This document shows, one piece after another, positions 55,201 through 64,000 of a stretch of DNA of 64,000 nt. Position 1 is the stretch's first letter. Every line of letters begins with the position of its first letter. Source of the DNA: Elysia chlorotica (lineage: Eukaryota; Mollusca; Gastropoda; Plakobranchidae); the NCBI GenBank assembly GCA_003991915.1, contig RQTK01000168.1, positions 535,786 through 599,785 on the forward strand, given 5' to 3'. Below the pieces are notes generated by a model that did not search any database, had not been told where the DNA came from, and saw only the letters and a program-made list of their open reading frames with translations. The translations under genes were made by a program, and so were the position numbers.

Positions 55201-55458
55201 TTTTAACTGAAACGCTTACTGTAGACTTAGATCAAGTCTTGTTTAATGAACTGTATTCACATAAACTAATACACACCTTGTCTCAATATTGCTGCCTTTA
55301 TATATGCCAGTGCCTTAAAACAGCTAATTTTTGTTTGTAATATCACACTTACCGTACAACCAGAGCAAGACTCTGAGGACGAACTGTAGCTGCACCACAA
55401 CAGTGCCGGCGGCGCTGATGGCATTCAGCATTGCAGAGGATCTGGTAAATGTAGCCAT
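37777..55458 (-). CDS. small single-pass membrane protein, three exons, family unknown
   Basis: Exons in order: 55458-55353, 42492-42446, 38088-37777. Joined length 465 nt, 154 residues. All junctions are in phase (G|TT makes Val36; AAC|AAT phase 0) with donors GTAAGT and GTGAGT and acceptors TTCTTAG and TCCTCAG. Residues about 1-35 form a hydrophobic N-terminal signal peptide or anchor (GTVVVQLQFVLRVLLWLY). Residues 37-59 are Ser/Asn-rich with three N-glycosylation sequons (N45, N52, N57). Residues about 64-82 are a transmembrane helix (LLAGLGGFIGLIVFICLLW). CCCC at 83-86 and C93, C95, C99 follow, likely palmitoylation or metal sites. The rest is a basic, Pro/His/Gly-rich tail (HPYEDHGPGHDPARPPRRHW, then SPSPPPPSG). 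Probably a type I plasma-membrane protein. I recognise no family; the layout recalls small Cys-rich adaptors such as Shisa- or CYYR1-like proteins, without sequence support. Confidence 0.75.
38121..39190. repeat. 61-bp minisatellite, 17 copies
   Basis: Units of the form GGTATTATGAGTATGACTGA, GGATACGCTCATCTACCCTG, TGATGTCATGTATGTAGTGA repeat every 61 bp (ACCCTG or its ACCCCG variant at 38,161, 38,222 ... 39,147). Copies are almost identical. One unit near 38,965 has a 10-bp internal duplication, and the last is degenerate. It lies in intron 2 of the membrane protein gene, starting 33 bp from the exon 3 acceptor. Confidence 0.95.
39585..39665 (-). repeat. SINE tail fragment
   Basis: GTTGATGGACGTCCAACGTC, then AACACTATGTAGACTG, then GGTCCCCAAGACTC: reverse complement of the shared SINE tail. 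Confidence 0.6.
39940..40003. repeat. (AAC)n microsatellite
   Basis: AAC units with short interruptions. Confidence 0.9.
41225..41290 (-). repeat. tRNA-like SINE head
   Basis: Minus strand GAGATGGCTCAAGGGCTC (A-box-like) and GCGAGTTTGATCACTG (B-box-like). Confidence 0.45.
42446..42492 (-). CDS. membrane protein exon 2
   Basis: 47-nt exon, TDPVMCASNSSSSTN, between acceptor TTTCTTCTTAG and donor AAC|GTGAGT. Assigned because both phases fit its neighbours. Confidence 0.7.
42955..43110 (+). repeat. SINE-like fragment
   Basis: TTAGACTTCAAGGCTGAAGA, then GTGAGGTTATATCCTC and ACCCACCGACACTG, ending near ACTGAACGTCAAACTAAC; tRNA-like spacing with the shared tail partly preserved. Confidence 0.4.
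43136..44850 (-). mobile_element. degenerate LINE with YADD reverse transcriptase motif
   Basis: Minus strand, in order from high coordinates: LPSATEQELCGRFAALFTDK (about 44,750), SLNNFRPVSNLKFLSKLLER (about 44,400), HSLNFHLYADDTQLY (about 44,260, the catalytic YADD), LILSKLDYCNVLLASLP and QMVQNSAARLIM (about 43,900-43,800), then a C-terminal piece with QRSLYYLGPKVRNNLSK (about 43,530). An internal deletion joins the N-terminal reverse transcriptase part to the YADD region, and several stops and shifts are present. The (ATT)n tract at 43,187-43,279 lies at its 3' end. Confidence 0.85.
43187..43279. repeat. (AAT)n microsatellite at LINE 3' end
   Basis: AAT/ATT triplets with few interruptions. 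Confidence 0.9.
46250..46447 (-). mobile_element. LINE fragment, extreme C-terminus of ORF2
   Basis: Minus-strand ORF with MIEGKHTGENKEKM, then KWLNVMEVLKAAGDREVWRS and ATKRGI, resembling the 'MIEGKR.RGR...AL.AAGDRE.WR..I..AT..GI' end of non-LTR ORF2 proteins. Confidence 0.7.
48040..48320. repeat. CT-rich low-complexity region
   Basis: Pyrimidine-rich with short CT, CA and TCTG runs. The overlapping ORFs in it are compositional. Confidence 0.8.
49250..50620 (-). pseudogene. decayed chemosensory-type rhodopsin GPCR, split by a (GAA)n tract
   Basis: All parts of a 7TM receptor appear in order on the minus strand. TM1: ETANIINIIFLIK. TM2: NVITSLLALPMSGLAFLVI. A +1 shift at about 50,340 leads to ECL1/TM3: YSWLVDITILWVPFYWY, then YDTSALVTVCISVVR. 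Next come an in-frame TAG and ICL2 ACVALPFKGMDMFT. A 300-bp (CTT)n tract then sits at the start of TM4. After it: DILNLIIMP, stop, TCFIVVILCLVVMVTKLRAS (TM5/ICL3), SWEVKNLGTVVLVALIFVV and CQIPFMSYS (TM6), another shift, RYINLFSVASSLSNLFF and, after a third shift, SVNIFVYYNNNSRYLQCF (TM7 and helix 8). The family resembles mollusc chemosensory and FMRFamide-like receptors. With two stops and about three shifts it cannot make a receptor. Confidence 0.8.
49880..50182. repeat. (GAA)n microsatellite, about 300 bp
   Basis: GAA triplets with a short break at about 49,912-49,935 and two small changes. Its three minus-strand frames give long poly-Ser, poly-Leu and poly-Phe ORFs, and the plus strand poly-Arg; none is a gene. 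Confidence 0.97.
51930..52010 (+). repeat. tRNA-like SINE head
   Basis: GAGTGGTTTTAGGGTAGAAC (A box) and GTTGCACATTCGATGC (B box) at tRNA spacing. Stems are poor, so not a functional tRNA. Confidence 0.5.
52515..52605 (-). repeat. tRNA-derived SINE, tRNA-like fold partly kept
   Basis: Minus strand GCAGATAGCTCAGTTGGTAG is an excellent A-box and D-arm region, and ATATTCGAATCTC a B box. The anticodon stem is mismatched (CTCTG against CAGCA), so a tRNA gene is not called. Confidence 0.55.
55353..55458 (-). CDS. membrane protein exon 1 (signal peptide)
   Basis: ATG at 55,458 in context AAATTATGG; 35 codons plus G, then donor G|GTAAGT. Starts MATFTRSSAMLNAISAAG. Confidence 0.7.
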
Positions 55459-57752
55459 AATTTAAGTGTCGGCTCCTAGATTGTTTTGTGGTCACAAGTT
55501 GGCAAACATGCAGACAGAGAAAATTGATGTTGGTTGAGCTGCTTTTGCAGCGGAAGGTGTTCGTTAATGGTGGGCCAGTGAAGCTTCTGCTTCTTAATAG
55601 GTCCCAAGAGTAGTTTTATGCCGCTAAGATATGGAGTGGAGCTTGTCAGTTAAGTCCAAAGAAGTTTGAACCGTCTTCATTAAAATATTCCACGTTGATT
55701 CTTTCTTGCCTCAAAGCATAGGAGAATATTTCACTTTGCATAGCAGATCGCAGTCAATCCAAAAATAAGGTTTGGACCTTTTCTTTCGAAGAGAGCTTAT
55801 GATAGATGTACGATGTCTCTGTTTCTGGGAAGAAAAAATATCGTGGTTGTAAAATCATGATAGGGCATGCAATTCGATTTTTAAGAAGAGCCTTGAAGAG
55901 GTTGGTTTATTTTATTTTTTTTTTTATTGGATTTTGTAATTTTTTTATAATGGAAATTGAGTATGTTTGGAACTATTCATTGAGATGAATCAAATTATGC
56001 TGAGACAAGATAGCCTTGGCACATGCATGATTAAACAACATCAGTCATTTACATCAGCAAGGCGTGACCACAATCAGAACACTTTACCAAGATTTGCATG
56101 ATCTTTACGGTGGCATTCTAACAAGCAGTGAACCGAACGCTCCATGTTCCACCTTATGAAAACCAAGAACTAACACAACGTTTCAACATTCTTTACTGGA
56201 ATTTACAGGATTACAAAGTATTTTATGTAATAACAAATTTATACAAGAAAGGTTCTGAGAATATCACAGGTCGAAAGTCAAATTATAAAAAAAATATAAC
56301 TTATGGGCTTGAACTAAAATTATCGGGGTCATGGAAAGTCCATCGTGTATAGACATTGGTGGTGAATATTTTCCTATTAAAAGTGCTCAAGGGTTTGTTT
56401 TTTGGAGATGGACTTTTTTAATTAGCCATAAAACCTTGAAAATCCGAAAGGCATGGCACACCCACTTAAATTCTATGTTATCGACAACACTGAAAAAAGG
56501 AAACATGGTCGCCGCCTGACATTATATCTCTCATAATGGCGAGCGATGAATTGAAGCCCTCCTTCGAAATGTTTAATGTACGGGAATAGTAGAAGCATGA
56601 TCAAGCTAAGAACGTTAATGGTGGTCTTTTGAGAACTTCTTTTGTCAGAAGAGCGACACAAAAGTTAAGAGTAACACTTATCTCCCGCTGTTGCCATTAT
56701 CGTTGTTATGGTCCTTGTTTATGTGACGCTTCTCATTTACATCACAAACCTATTTAGTTGGGTTTTTTTCGTTGTTTTTTTTTTAAGGTTATAAAGTGTA
56801 GCATTTTATATCAAATCAGAATATAGAGCAATAAAGAAAGCGGTTCAATTTTATATTTCCTAAAGGGCGGTATTTTTACATGTTGGTACATGTATTCACT
56901 TAACAATGAAGCTTCTGGTGAATTTAAAAATAAGCTTTTTCCTGGTTCAATTTTTTAGTTATTTTAATTTTTATGTTATTTACAAATTTCATTTTTTTTT
57001 CATAAAAAATGTGTACCTTTATTTTATATTTATGGCATACATAATAATTTCAGTACGATGAGAACATGACTAGCAACAACGCTTTTTATCCAGTTAGAGT
57101 TAGAATGAACGGTTTGAATTTACGGCACGTCAGCACAGTAACAGCTATATTGTTCACTAGCCTTAATTATGCATGTCAATCACATTGAACATGTCTCAAA
57201 AGAACAAGCCTGGGGCTGTTCTTTTGGCATCATGAGATGAAAGCTCACAATAGAGAATTGAATATTACCAAAAAATATCCCTTTTTATTGAATGAGACAT
57301 AATTTATACAACTATCAGGAGCGTCATACTCTCATTATGTAGTAAACATTTTTCTGTTATAGACTAGACTGAGTCACACTATTTGCGAGTTTGGCATTAC
57401 TCACGCCCCTGAGGACATAATTGCTTGATGAACATTAAAACCGGAATCGGGGCTTATGTCTTCCAACAAACGTATTTAACTTTTGGTCAAATCATAGTTA
57501 TATCTACTAGGAAAAATATGAATAAAGAATTTGTCAAAGTAATTCGGATATCAAATCTTTCAGATTCCTTTGATTTTGTGAAAGCACTTACCACCAGTAT
57601 GACATTATTTACCAATATTCCTCCATATAGTTTTGTTTTCAAAATTAATGTTCTTAAAATATACGACCTCAATAAATTTAAAGGATAGGAAGAGATTGAA
57701 AGATGAAAGCAGTGGAGGGGAAAGGAGTTGATACAGTCACCACACTCAGGGC

Positions 57753-57842
57753 CGTAAGTACAACATCACGGTAGCTTCAGACATCTACTTATTCTTATGA
57801 TTGTTACGACCCGTCGTAAGCTACGACGACATTGTACTTAAA
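57753..57842. repeat. small inverted repeat element
   Basis: Left arm CGTAAGTACAACATCACGGT then AGCTT; right arm AAGCTACGACGACATTGTAC then TTA; about 40 nt apart. A related single arm lies at 26,231-26,260. Confidence 0.5.
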
Positions 57843-58196
57843 GCCCTTAGTGAACACTATCACTGGTGAACACCCGTTCCGTTTTACAAGCCGGGAGGTA
57901 AAATAAGCTCACCCGTAGAGCTTCCGGCCCAATAAAAACCCAGTAAACGGAAGTCCACTGTGGCTGCGATAGCTATTTGTATAATTTATCGTTTTAGACT
58001 TTACGGCTGCTGAACGAAAAGGGCTGGACAGGGTATTCAATGTGTGAGCACGCTAACGGATAACTTGGGCATCAAAGTCACATCCCGTTTAAGCATCATC
58101 TATTCTTAGCTTCAGTGACTATAAAAGTCTAAAAATAGTGACAGCTTTTGCATCATCCTTTTTTTTCCTTGACTGCAGTTTAAGTGGCGCAATAAT

Positions 58197-58400
58197 TTAT
58201 TCCGAAAAAACTTGTTGGACGAAAGAGATTGGAGTTGCAAGTCTCTCGCCTCGCCAATCGTGTAGATCCACCCAAACCTCCATCTTAAAGTTTAAGGGCA
58301 GATTAGTACATGTACTCAGTGTGACAATTTCGGATTTTAAGCTAGAGGCCAGAAACTGCAAGATGAATCCACTCAATTCAGGTCTTCCCACCCTGTTCCG
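58197..58400 (-). pseudogene. possible fibrinogen-like domain remnant
   Basis: The minus-strand ORF contains LNFKMEVWVDLHDWRGERLA, which resembles the 'LRVDLEDWEGN..YA' segment of fibrinogen-related domains (FREP-type proteins in snails). The flanking residues do not give the remaining motifs, and no splice signals stand out. It may be coincidence. Confidence 0.2.
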
Positions 58401-58429
58401 TGTGTGGGAGCATATAAAATTGCCAGACG

Positions 58430-58480
58430 CAGTCTTGGGGATCGTCCACAATATAGACTGAAGTTAAACGTTAGGCACAT
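58430..58480 (+). repeat. SINE tail fragment
   Basis: GTCTTGGGGATCGTCCACAA then TATAGACTG, the shared SINE tail. Confidence 0.5.
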
Positions 58481-58515
58481 CTATCCTAAACTTCCGGAGC
58501 CAACGAGCGACCGTG

Positions 58516-58572
58516 TCTAACGGATGTGATTATGTCATACGTTCATTCGTTATCGCCGTGGACATCGCAAAG
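58516..58572 (+). repeat. 57-bp duplicate, plus-oriented copy
   Basis: Starts TCTAACGGATGTGATTATGT and ends GCCGTGGACATCGCAAAG. It differs from the reverse complement of 62,015-62,071 at two positions. One frame reads NGCDYVIRSFVIAVDIAK. Confidence 0.85.
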
Positions 58573-59230
58573 CCTGTACTATCCATCCCATTGAGGTCAG
58601 GCTGACCAGCACTTGAACTGAGCTCTTTTCACCGCGAGATCGGACAAACCTCGGCAAACTAATAAAGTCGTCATCCGGTAACAGCTCATTTGGAAGAATA
58701 TAAAAAGACGGAATAATGTAAAGCCGCAAAAGACAAAAGGAACGATCAGCCGTGAATATCGACATTACCATTATTATATTGAGTGACAGCAATGATATTA
58801 AAAGTTCTTCAACTATACTTTCGGTGACGGGTTGCTCCGGCAGGGGGGGGGGTAAGCGGCTTGATCTGGCCATTACGTGATCTGGACTAGATCGATAGTG
58901 TCGTGCCATGCGGTTATCAGCCAGACCAAATCAATTGATGCCTTCAAATTATCCGTTATCGATTAGCAGCGGGTTAGAGTTTTTATGCAGGGGATAGAAT
59001 GAAAAATAAACAATTGGGAAAAAGACAGGGATATGAACTTTGAGACCCGGGGGAAGCTGGCCGCATCCGCCAATTCTTTTTAAGTACCACACACACACGC
59101 ACACGCTTTTGTTCTTTCTGTCCCCTTTGTTCCTTTCAATTTTCTTTTTTCATTCCTATTCTTCGTCTCTGTCTGTCTGTATGTCTATCTGTATGTCTGT
59201 ATGCCTGTCTCTACAACCCAATCTCCCTCT

Positions 59231-59232
<2 letters not shown>

Positions 59233-59276
<44 letters not shown>
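59233..59276. repeat. (CT)n microsatellite
   Basis: About 20 pure CT units after a TCTG-rich stretch. Confidence 0.95.
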
Positions 59277-59282
<6 letters not shown>

Positions 59283-59387
59283 CTTCAATTACTCTAACCT
59301 TTTGTCTGCATGTCTGTATTAATGCCCATCTCTCCAAAATCGGCACCATTATGCCTCTATATTTTTATCTGTCCCTTTGTCTCTCTA

Positions 59388-59447
59388 TCTCTTTGTATCG
59401 TTATCTTCAAAATTAAATCTCTTTGTATCGTTATCTTCAAAATTAAA
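59388..59447. repeat. 30-bp tandem duplication
   Basis: CTCTTTGTATCGTTATCTTC AAAATTAAA occurs twice in direct succession. Confidence 0.9.
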
Positions 59448-59845
59448 ACAATTGAATCGGACCAGAACCAATACATACAGAACTTTTTTGCCTCGATCGA
59501 TATCTTTATAAAAAAAAAACACATTTTTTTAAATTAGAAAATGATTCTTTACGGCATAGAAACCCTTTTAACGCAATTTACTCATTCATTTTTGTACGAG
59601 TATATTATGTATAATTGATAACGTTTGCACTTAATGATATTTTTCTTATATACATACATTCAGTAATTTTTTGTAACCCGATCTGTGATGTTGTGATATT
59701 ATGATTTATATAGTATATATAATATTATTAGTCTTTCTATCGAAATTCTACCTTTTTTATTCTCTTATCGTTGTAAACTTTTTAATTTCGCCTTTTGTAC
59801 GAAGGGAGTGTACTTTAATGTTTCCTAGAGGGATGAATAAAAATT

Positions 59846-59887
59846 TCTGTATTCTGTATTCTGTATTCTGTGTTCTGTATTCTGTAT
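59846..59887. repeat. 7-bp tandem repeat (TATTCTG)n
   Basis: Six near-perfect units. Confidence 0.9.
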
Positions 59888-59960
59888 CGATCTGTCTTTT
59901 TCAGGCTCTTTCAGCTAGTCAGTCTGTATGTGAGTGTGTCTGTCTATTAGTTATTCAGTT

Positions 59961-59989
59961 TCTGTGTGTGTGTGTGTGTGTGTGTGTGA
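59961..59989. repeat. (GT)n microsatellite
   Basis: About 14 GT units. Confidence 0.9.
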
Positions 59990-60483
59990 TTATTTGCCGT
60001 ATCCATTTATGGTAATCTCTGCACAGCAACCAACATGTACTGAAAGTTGCAAAGGAATAATGAAGACGTCACTACCTTGTCAAAATACCTTTACAGCATA
60101 ACAGAATGTCACTACATTAACATAATTACATTGTTATAACATTATAAATTTTATATCAAAATAAATTATCGTGCAAGACCACTATAATAACAATTGAAAT
60201 TTTAACAATGAATTAAAAAGTCGCGGTTTTATCTTTTATGATTGCCAAGTTTTATTTCCCAAAACTTCTATTAGTTAAATGATATAGATTTACATGGGCA
60301 TAATCTGTAGGTTATATTAACACTCAATTTTTTCTTAAAAGCATTTTGAACCGAAAATTGAGAAGAAAACTCTTAGCCATCCGTCATTTCAATGCACCGA
60401 TAAGACGGGAGTCTTAAATTAGTTGAAATGCGGATTTTCTGACAAAAACGAATCTGACATAGGAATTATATTTTTTTTTTGTT

Positions 60484-60928
60484 TAAGCGCGCAAATTTTA
60501 ACGCGCACACTGCACCGTTCTGTTAGAATGGTTTCTAGTAAAATCAGAGGATGAAAGCCTACTTTAAGAAATTCAATGTTTTTTTTTTTTAATTATTATT
60601 ATTTAGTTAAATAAGACGTGTGGGTATACTATTTAACAACTTATGAAAACATCAACAACAAAAAAAGATATAAGAAATACCAGTCAAACACAAAGATGGA
60701 AATAAACCAAATGTGTACATAGATACTCTATATACGTGCTTGTTTTAATCTATATACGTGCGTGTTTTCCATAGCAGGGTATCTCTTTGTGAATGTTTTA
60801 TTTCTAAAGGAAGGATTCTAAAGAAACATAACTTTTGAGTTTTAGCACACTTCAAATTCATCTCTTATCCTTCAGCTTTTCCTATGGCTATCTCACAGTG
60901 CCCACGAATTTCGTGGGTTCCCATCTAG
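60484..60928 (+). mobile_element. second Helitron-like terminus and body
   Basis: Shares two blocks with the element at 27,140-27,664: GCGCGCAAATTTTAACGCGC plus a CACCGTTCTGTTAGAATGG stretch on the left, and the 3' hairpin CCCACGAATTTCGTGGG (60,901-60,917) followed by TTCCCATCTAG and T. Hairpin, spacing and CTAG/T end fit a Helitron 3' terminus. The start is not defined; no protein is encoded. Confidence 0.55.
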
Positions 60929-62014
60929 TTATATTATAACATTATTTGTTTTCCGTGTCATATCTAGCTTATTTTTAACTACGCCTAGCAACGAGCAACG
61001 GTCAAACAACGGTCTTACGTCATTGGGATTAAGAAGACGTATTAAAAACTATCTTTATCTCCTCTCCGGGTTCAGGTAAAAGATTATGGGAAAGTTTGCA
61101 TCCATTATAAAATGTGTATGTTATGCCCTTCCCCCTCTCCCCCGCCCCCTCCCCAAACAAACAAAAAACCGCAAACATTTCAACATCTTGGTGGACATAT
61201 CTGAGAAACTATATTGGAAAATGAATGTTTTGCTGTTGGCAGGGTTGGCATGATAATCGCTCTCCCATCATATAATGTTATGTCTCTAAGTAGGGCGGAC
61301 GTGCATTTACAGGCCCTCGGAGCATATCTCGATAATTTGCAAATACTTCGATTTGTTTGTTCAAAGAGCACTGGGAATGGGCACTCTATAAACACTAGTT
61401 CAACGACTGTGTTTATAATTGTACCGATTTCATGATCTTAAAGTGATAAACATTGTTTTGCGCATTTATAATACAGAAAATAAATGTAACAGTAGATGGT
61501 CTCTAATTTCTATACTGGTTCACATTTTGCCTTCTTTTTCATAGATGAAGGCGGTTCGCCATATTGTAATCAAGATAAAATCTTGAAGGTTTATTATAAA
61601 CAATCTATTGCTTTTCGAAAAAAGGTATTTTGCCAGTGAAATAAAAATGTTGTGCCAGTACAACCATATCTTTGTTGCTGAATTTAATAAAGTGTGGCTA
61701 CAACAAGAAGAATTCGATAAATTTTTTTGAGAAGCACCAAAAACAAGTCTGTGTTAGGCACAAATTATGATCTGTGGATAGAGAAGACAAATTATGGACC
61801 CTATCCACGATTGAAAGTTTTGTTTTTCTGGTTTTCTTTATGTCCAAGATCAGTAACTAGGCTACCGCATGGGCGCCTCCCAACACTAACGTCTGGCAAT
61901 GTGTGCGTGTTGGCACTCAGAGGCAGGGCAGGACTCCAGCTAGAAACTATCTTACGCCAGAACCAGATTGCCGCTGTTGACTGGACTGAGGTTGTTTTTT
62001 TTGTATGAAACCCT

Positions 62015-62071
62015 CTTTGCGATGTCCACGGCGATAACGGATGAACATATGACATAATCACATCCGTTAGA
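62015..62071 (-). repeat. 57-bp duplicate, minus-oriented copy
   Basis: Reverse complement matches 58,516-58,572 at 55 of 57 positions. In its own sense one frame reads NGCDYVICSSVIAVDIAK and stays open for more than 60 codons. Confidence 0.85.
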
Positions 62072-62224
62072 TATAAACAGTCCACGGTCATCAATGACTA
62101 TCAGTCTTGAAGAGCTCATAATTATGTTAAACTGTAACTCTTCCATAGGTTTGGAGAAGGCGAAGCTCGCTCCCAGTTGAACGTCTCCTGTGTCTCAAGA
62201 AAAGATCCTATACGCTGATCAGAT

Positions 62225-62350
62225 CTCAGAGCATGGTGCCCTGGACTTTATACTGACACCGATCCATCCAGTTTAGAGCTAGATGACTCGAGCATGATTC
62301 GAAACCCATATCACCAGAATCGGAGGCCGGCACTTTAGTCTCAGCGCTAT
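62225..62350 (-). repeat. tRNA-derived SINE
   Basis: Minus strand GAGTGAGCGCAATAGCGCTG (A-box region), GGGTTTCGAATCATGC (B box), then a body with GGTGTCAGTATAAAGTCC, as in the other SINE copies. Confidence 0.6.
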
Positions 62351-63794
62351 TGCGCTCACTCATGTGCAACTCTTACCACCTGCAGTTTCTTCTTTTTTAA
62401 AACTAATACCATTATTTTTTGCTAATTAACTAATAAACTTACATTTGTTATTGTCATCCAGTGTCAAATTGATATTTTAACTCTTATAGTTATAAAAATC
62501 TGTTTGTATAGGTTGTTAGTAAAAAGTGTAGTAACTTAAATTAAGTCAAACTGCTATCATATAATATTATGACTTAAAGAAAATAAAACGAAACGCTTAT
62601 GTACATGTATACGCTCTCATAGACATTCACAATAGAGAAAAGTTTATAGCTCGAGTTTCTTGACAATGAATTTTGAAGCTCATTTCACAGATTATTTTAA
62701 AACATTTACTTTCATTTGTCTTAAACGTTGTGGATCGTAATAATACATGTCATTTTCTCTATCTTCCAAACATATGCTGAATTCATGCCAATTGCTTTCA
62801 AGTTTTCTTTATTAACTATGAATTTACAAAAGAAACAATTGGAACTGTTTTATTGTCCCTGAATTGTCACGGATTGAGATAAGAGTTATACTGGCTAGGG
62901 GACTCTTGGGAAAAGAATAACACTTCAATGATATCCCGTGAATTATGGAGTATGGAGGTTATCGTATCTGAAGGACACAAAACATTTCTTTTTTTTATCT
63001 AAAGTTGAAAAATGCGATATGTAAGGTTAATTGCTTTAAAAGCTTTCTTTGACCATAGGGCAAGACATTCTTAAAATGAATAAAATGTTTTTGAGGCTCG
63101 TTTTGTGCACGAGAGATATGATTCAGCAATTTAAAGTTAATTTTAATGTAAAATGGATCCTCAAAATAAAAAAGAACTTAAAGTTACGATGTAAATAATT
63201 TTTAGTTCTTTAAAGGGCTATATTTCATTAAAATTTGCCCTTTTTATGCAAAAAAAAAAAAGAAAAAAAACACAGAACGTTTAATTTATCAGAAGTACAC
63301 ACACAATTTTGTTACTGACACGAGAATATAGACAAATCTGCAACATCACCTTTCAAATTAGACTTAAAAAAGCAAGATCAATTGGATAAATACGTATTAG
63401 TAGAAATTTGTATGAGCTAGGCGAATGCCATCACTAATCGTTACTAATCATTGGGTATGCTAACAAATTACAATTTTCGTTTAAATCAGAAAAGCTGTCT
63501 TTTAGTTTTACATAATACGTATTCCGTCAAATTTGATGTTAACTTGATGCCATACAAAGGCAGAGCGAGGATACCGGATCTTTTGTCAACAGGTTATATT
63601 ATGTGGACACCTACTCAACCAGTTGGCGAAAATAAACATTTTTCTTCCGGCAGGTAACTTGATTTGAAAGTCGCACACTCTCCCACAAACCCAGCCCCTC
63701 CCCACTTACTCTCCGAAGAAAAACGTTTTTTTTTAGTTCTTCTTTTCATGTTTCTTTTTTTTTAGATGCATCAGCATAGAGTAGCCTTCACTCA

Positions 63795-63880
63795 GAGTTG
63801 AGTTAAGTTGGTTAAACGTCTAAAATCAGTACTATAATTCTAGGCTATATTGTCCTTCACTCAGAGAAGGCAAAGTTTGT
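63795..63880 (-). repeat. SINE tail fragment
   Basis: GAGTTAAGTTGGTTAAACGT then CAGTACTATAATTC and GGCTATATTGTCC, reverse complement of the shared tail. Confidence 0.55.
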
Positions 63881-63960
63881 ATCAGAAATCGACTACGGTT
63901 CCTAAAAAAAGAAAGCTTACAACGCAGCGTGATAAGGCGATTAGGTACCCACGCACCTAG

Positions 63961-63961
<1 letters not shown>

Positions 63962-64000
<39 letters not shown>
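63962..64000. repeat. (CT)n microsatellite at window edge
   Basis: Pure CT running to the end of the window. Confidence 0.95.

Larger units (their letters stand above)
42493..55352 (-). other. 12.9-kb intron 1 of the membrane protein gene
   Basis: Contains the LINE at 43,136-44,850, a LINE end at 46,250-46,447, the GPCR pseudogene at 49,250-50,620 and several SINEs. Segments 44,860-46,240, 46,450-49,240, 50,630-51,930 and 52,610-55,350 show no gene. CT-rich sequence lies at about 48,050-48,320, and poly-G or poly-C runs near 45,510 and 46,925. Confidence 0.6.
55459..64000. other. intergenic region at right end
   Basis: No host exon supported. It holds a small inverted repeat near 57,750-57,840, an inverted 57-bp duplicate pair (58,516-58,572 and 62,015-62,071), microsatellites, SINE tails and a second Helitron-like terminus. 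Confidence 0.5.

Noticed and set aside
58550..58909. 119-codon minus-strand ORF
   Set aside because: No motif, splice site or composition signal; partly overlaps the 57-bp duplicate in antisense.

Overview
This window is eukaryotic nuclear DNA. It is AT-rich, with spliced genes, GT-AG introns, long microsatellites, tRNA-derived SINEs and decayed LINEs. The mix suggests a lophotrochozoan, most likely a gastropod mollusc: a POLE2 of roughly animal-typical divergence from the vertebrate protein, a chemosensory-type rhodopsin GPCR pseudogene of a kind common in snails, and mollusc-like LINE and SINE remains. The taxon is an inference.

Layout. (1) 1-750: last coding exon of an unrecognised plus-strand gene, then about 6 kb of UTR or intergenic sequence rich in SINEs. 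(2) 6.6-8 kb: a 5'-truncated LINE end between about 100-bp direct repeats, and a transposon-like ORF. (3) 8,960-26,107, minus strand: the complete gene for DNA polymerase epsilon subunit 2 (POLE2), assembled here from 15 exons into 561 codons plus stop. Its exon 3 is present twice in tandem, one intron has U12-type (minor spliceosome) signals beginning AT, an E2F-like site lies just before the start codon, and the C-terminal tail carries an SQ cluster. Its last intron holds a separate, low-complexity coding-like ORF. (4) 26.1-37.1 kb: intergenic, with a LINE on the minus strand interrupted by a Helitron-like terminus, plus microsatellites and SINEs. (5) 37,777-55,458, minus strand: a three-exon gene for a 154-residue single-pass membrane protein. 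Its 12.9-kb first intron holds a decayed GPCR split by a 300-bp (GAA)n tract and a degenerate LINE. A 17-copy 61-bp minisatellite abuts its last exon. (6) 55.5-64 kb: intergenic, with a second Helitron-like terminus, an inverted duplicate pair and several SINE tails.

The two well-supported genes are unrelated. POLE2 acts in leading-strand replication and shows a matching cell-cycle promoter motif. The membrane protein has no family I recognise. No CRISPR array, operon, rRNA or convincing functional tRNA is present. The best leads are the duplicated POLE2 exon 3, the U12-type intron, the POLE2 intronic ORF, the three-exon membrane protein and the microsatellite-split GPCR.
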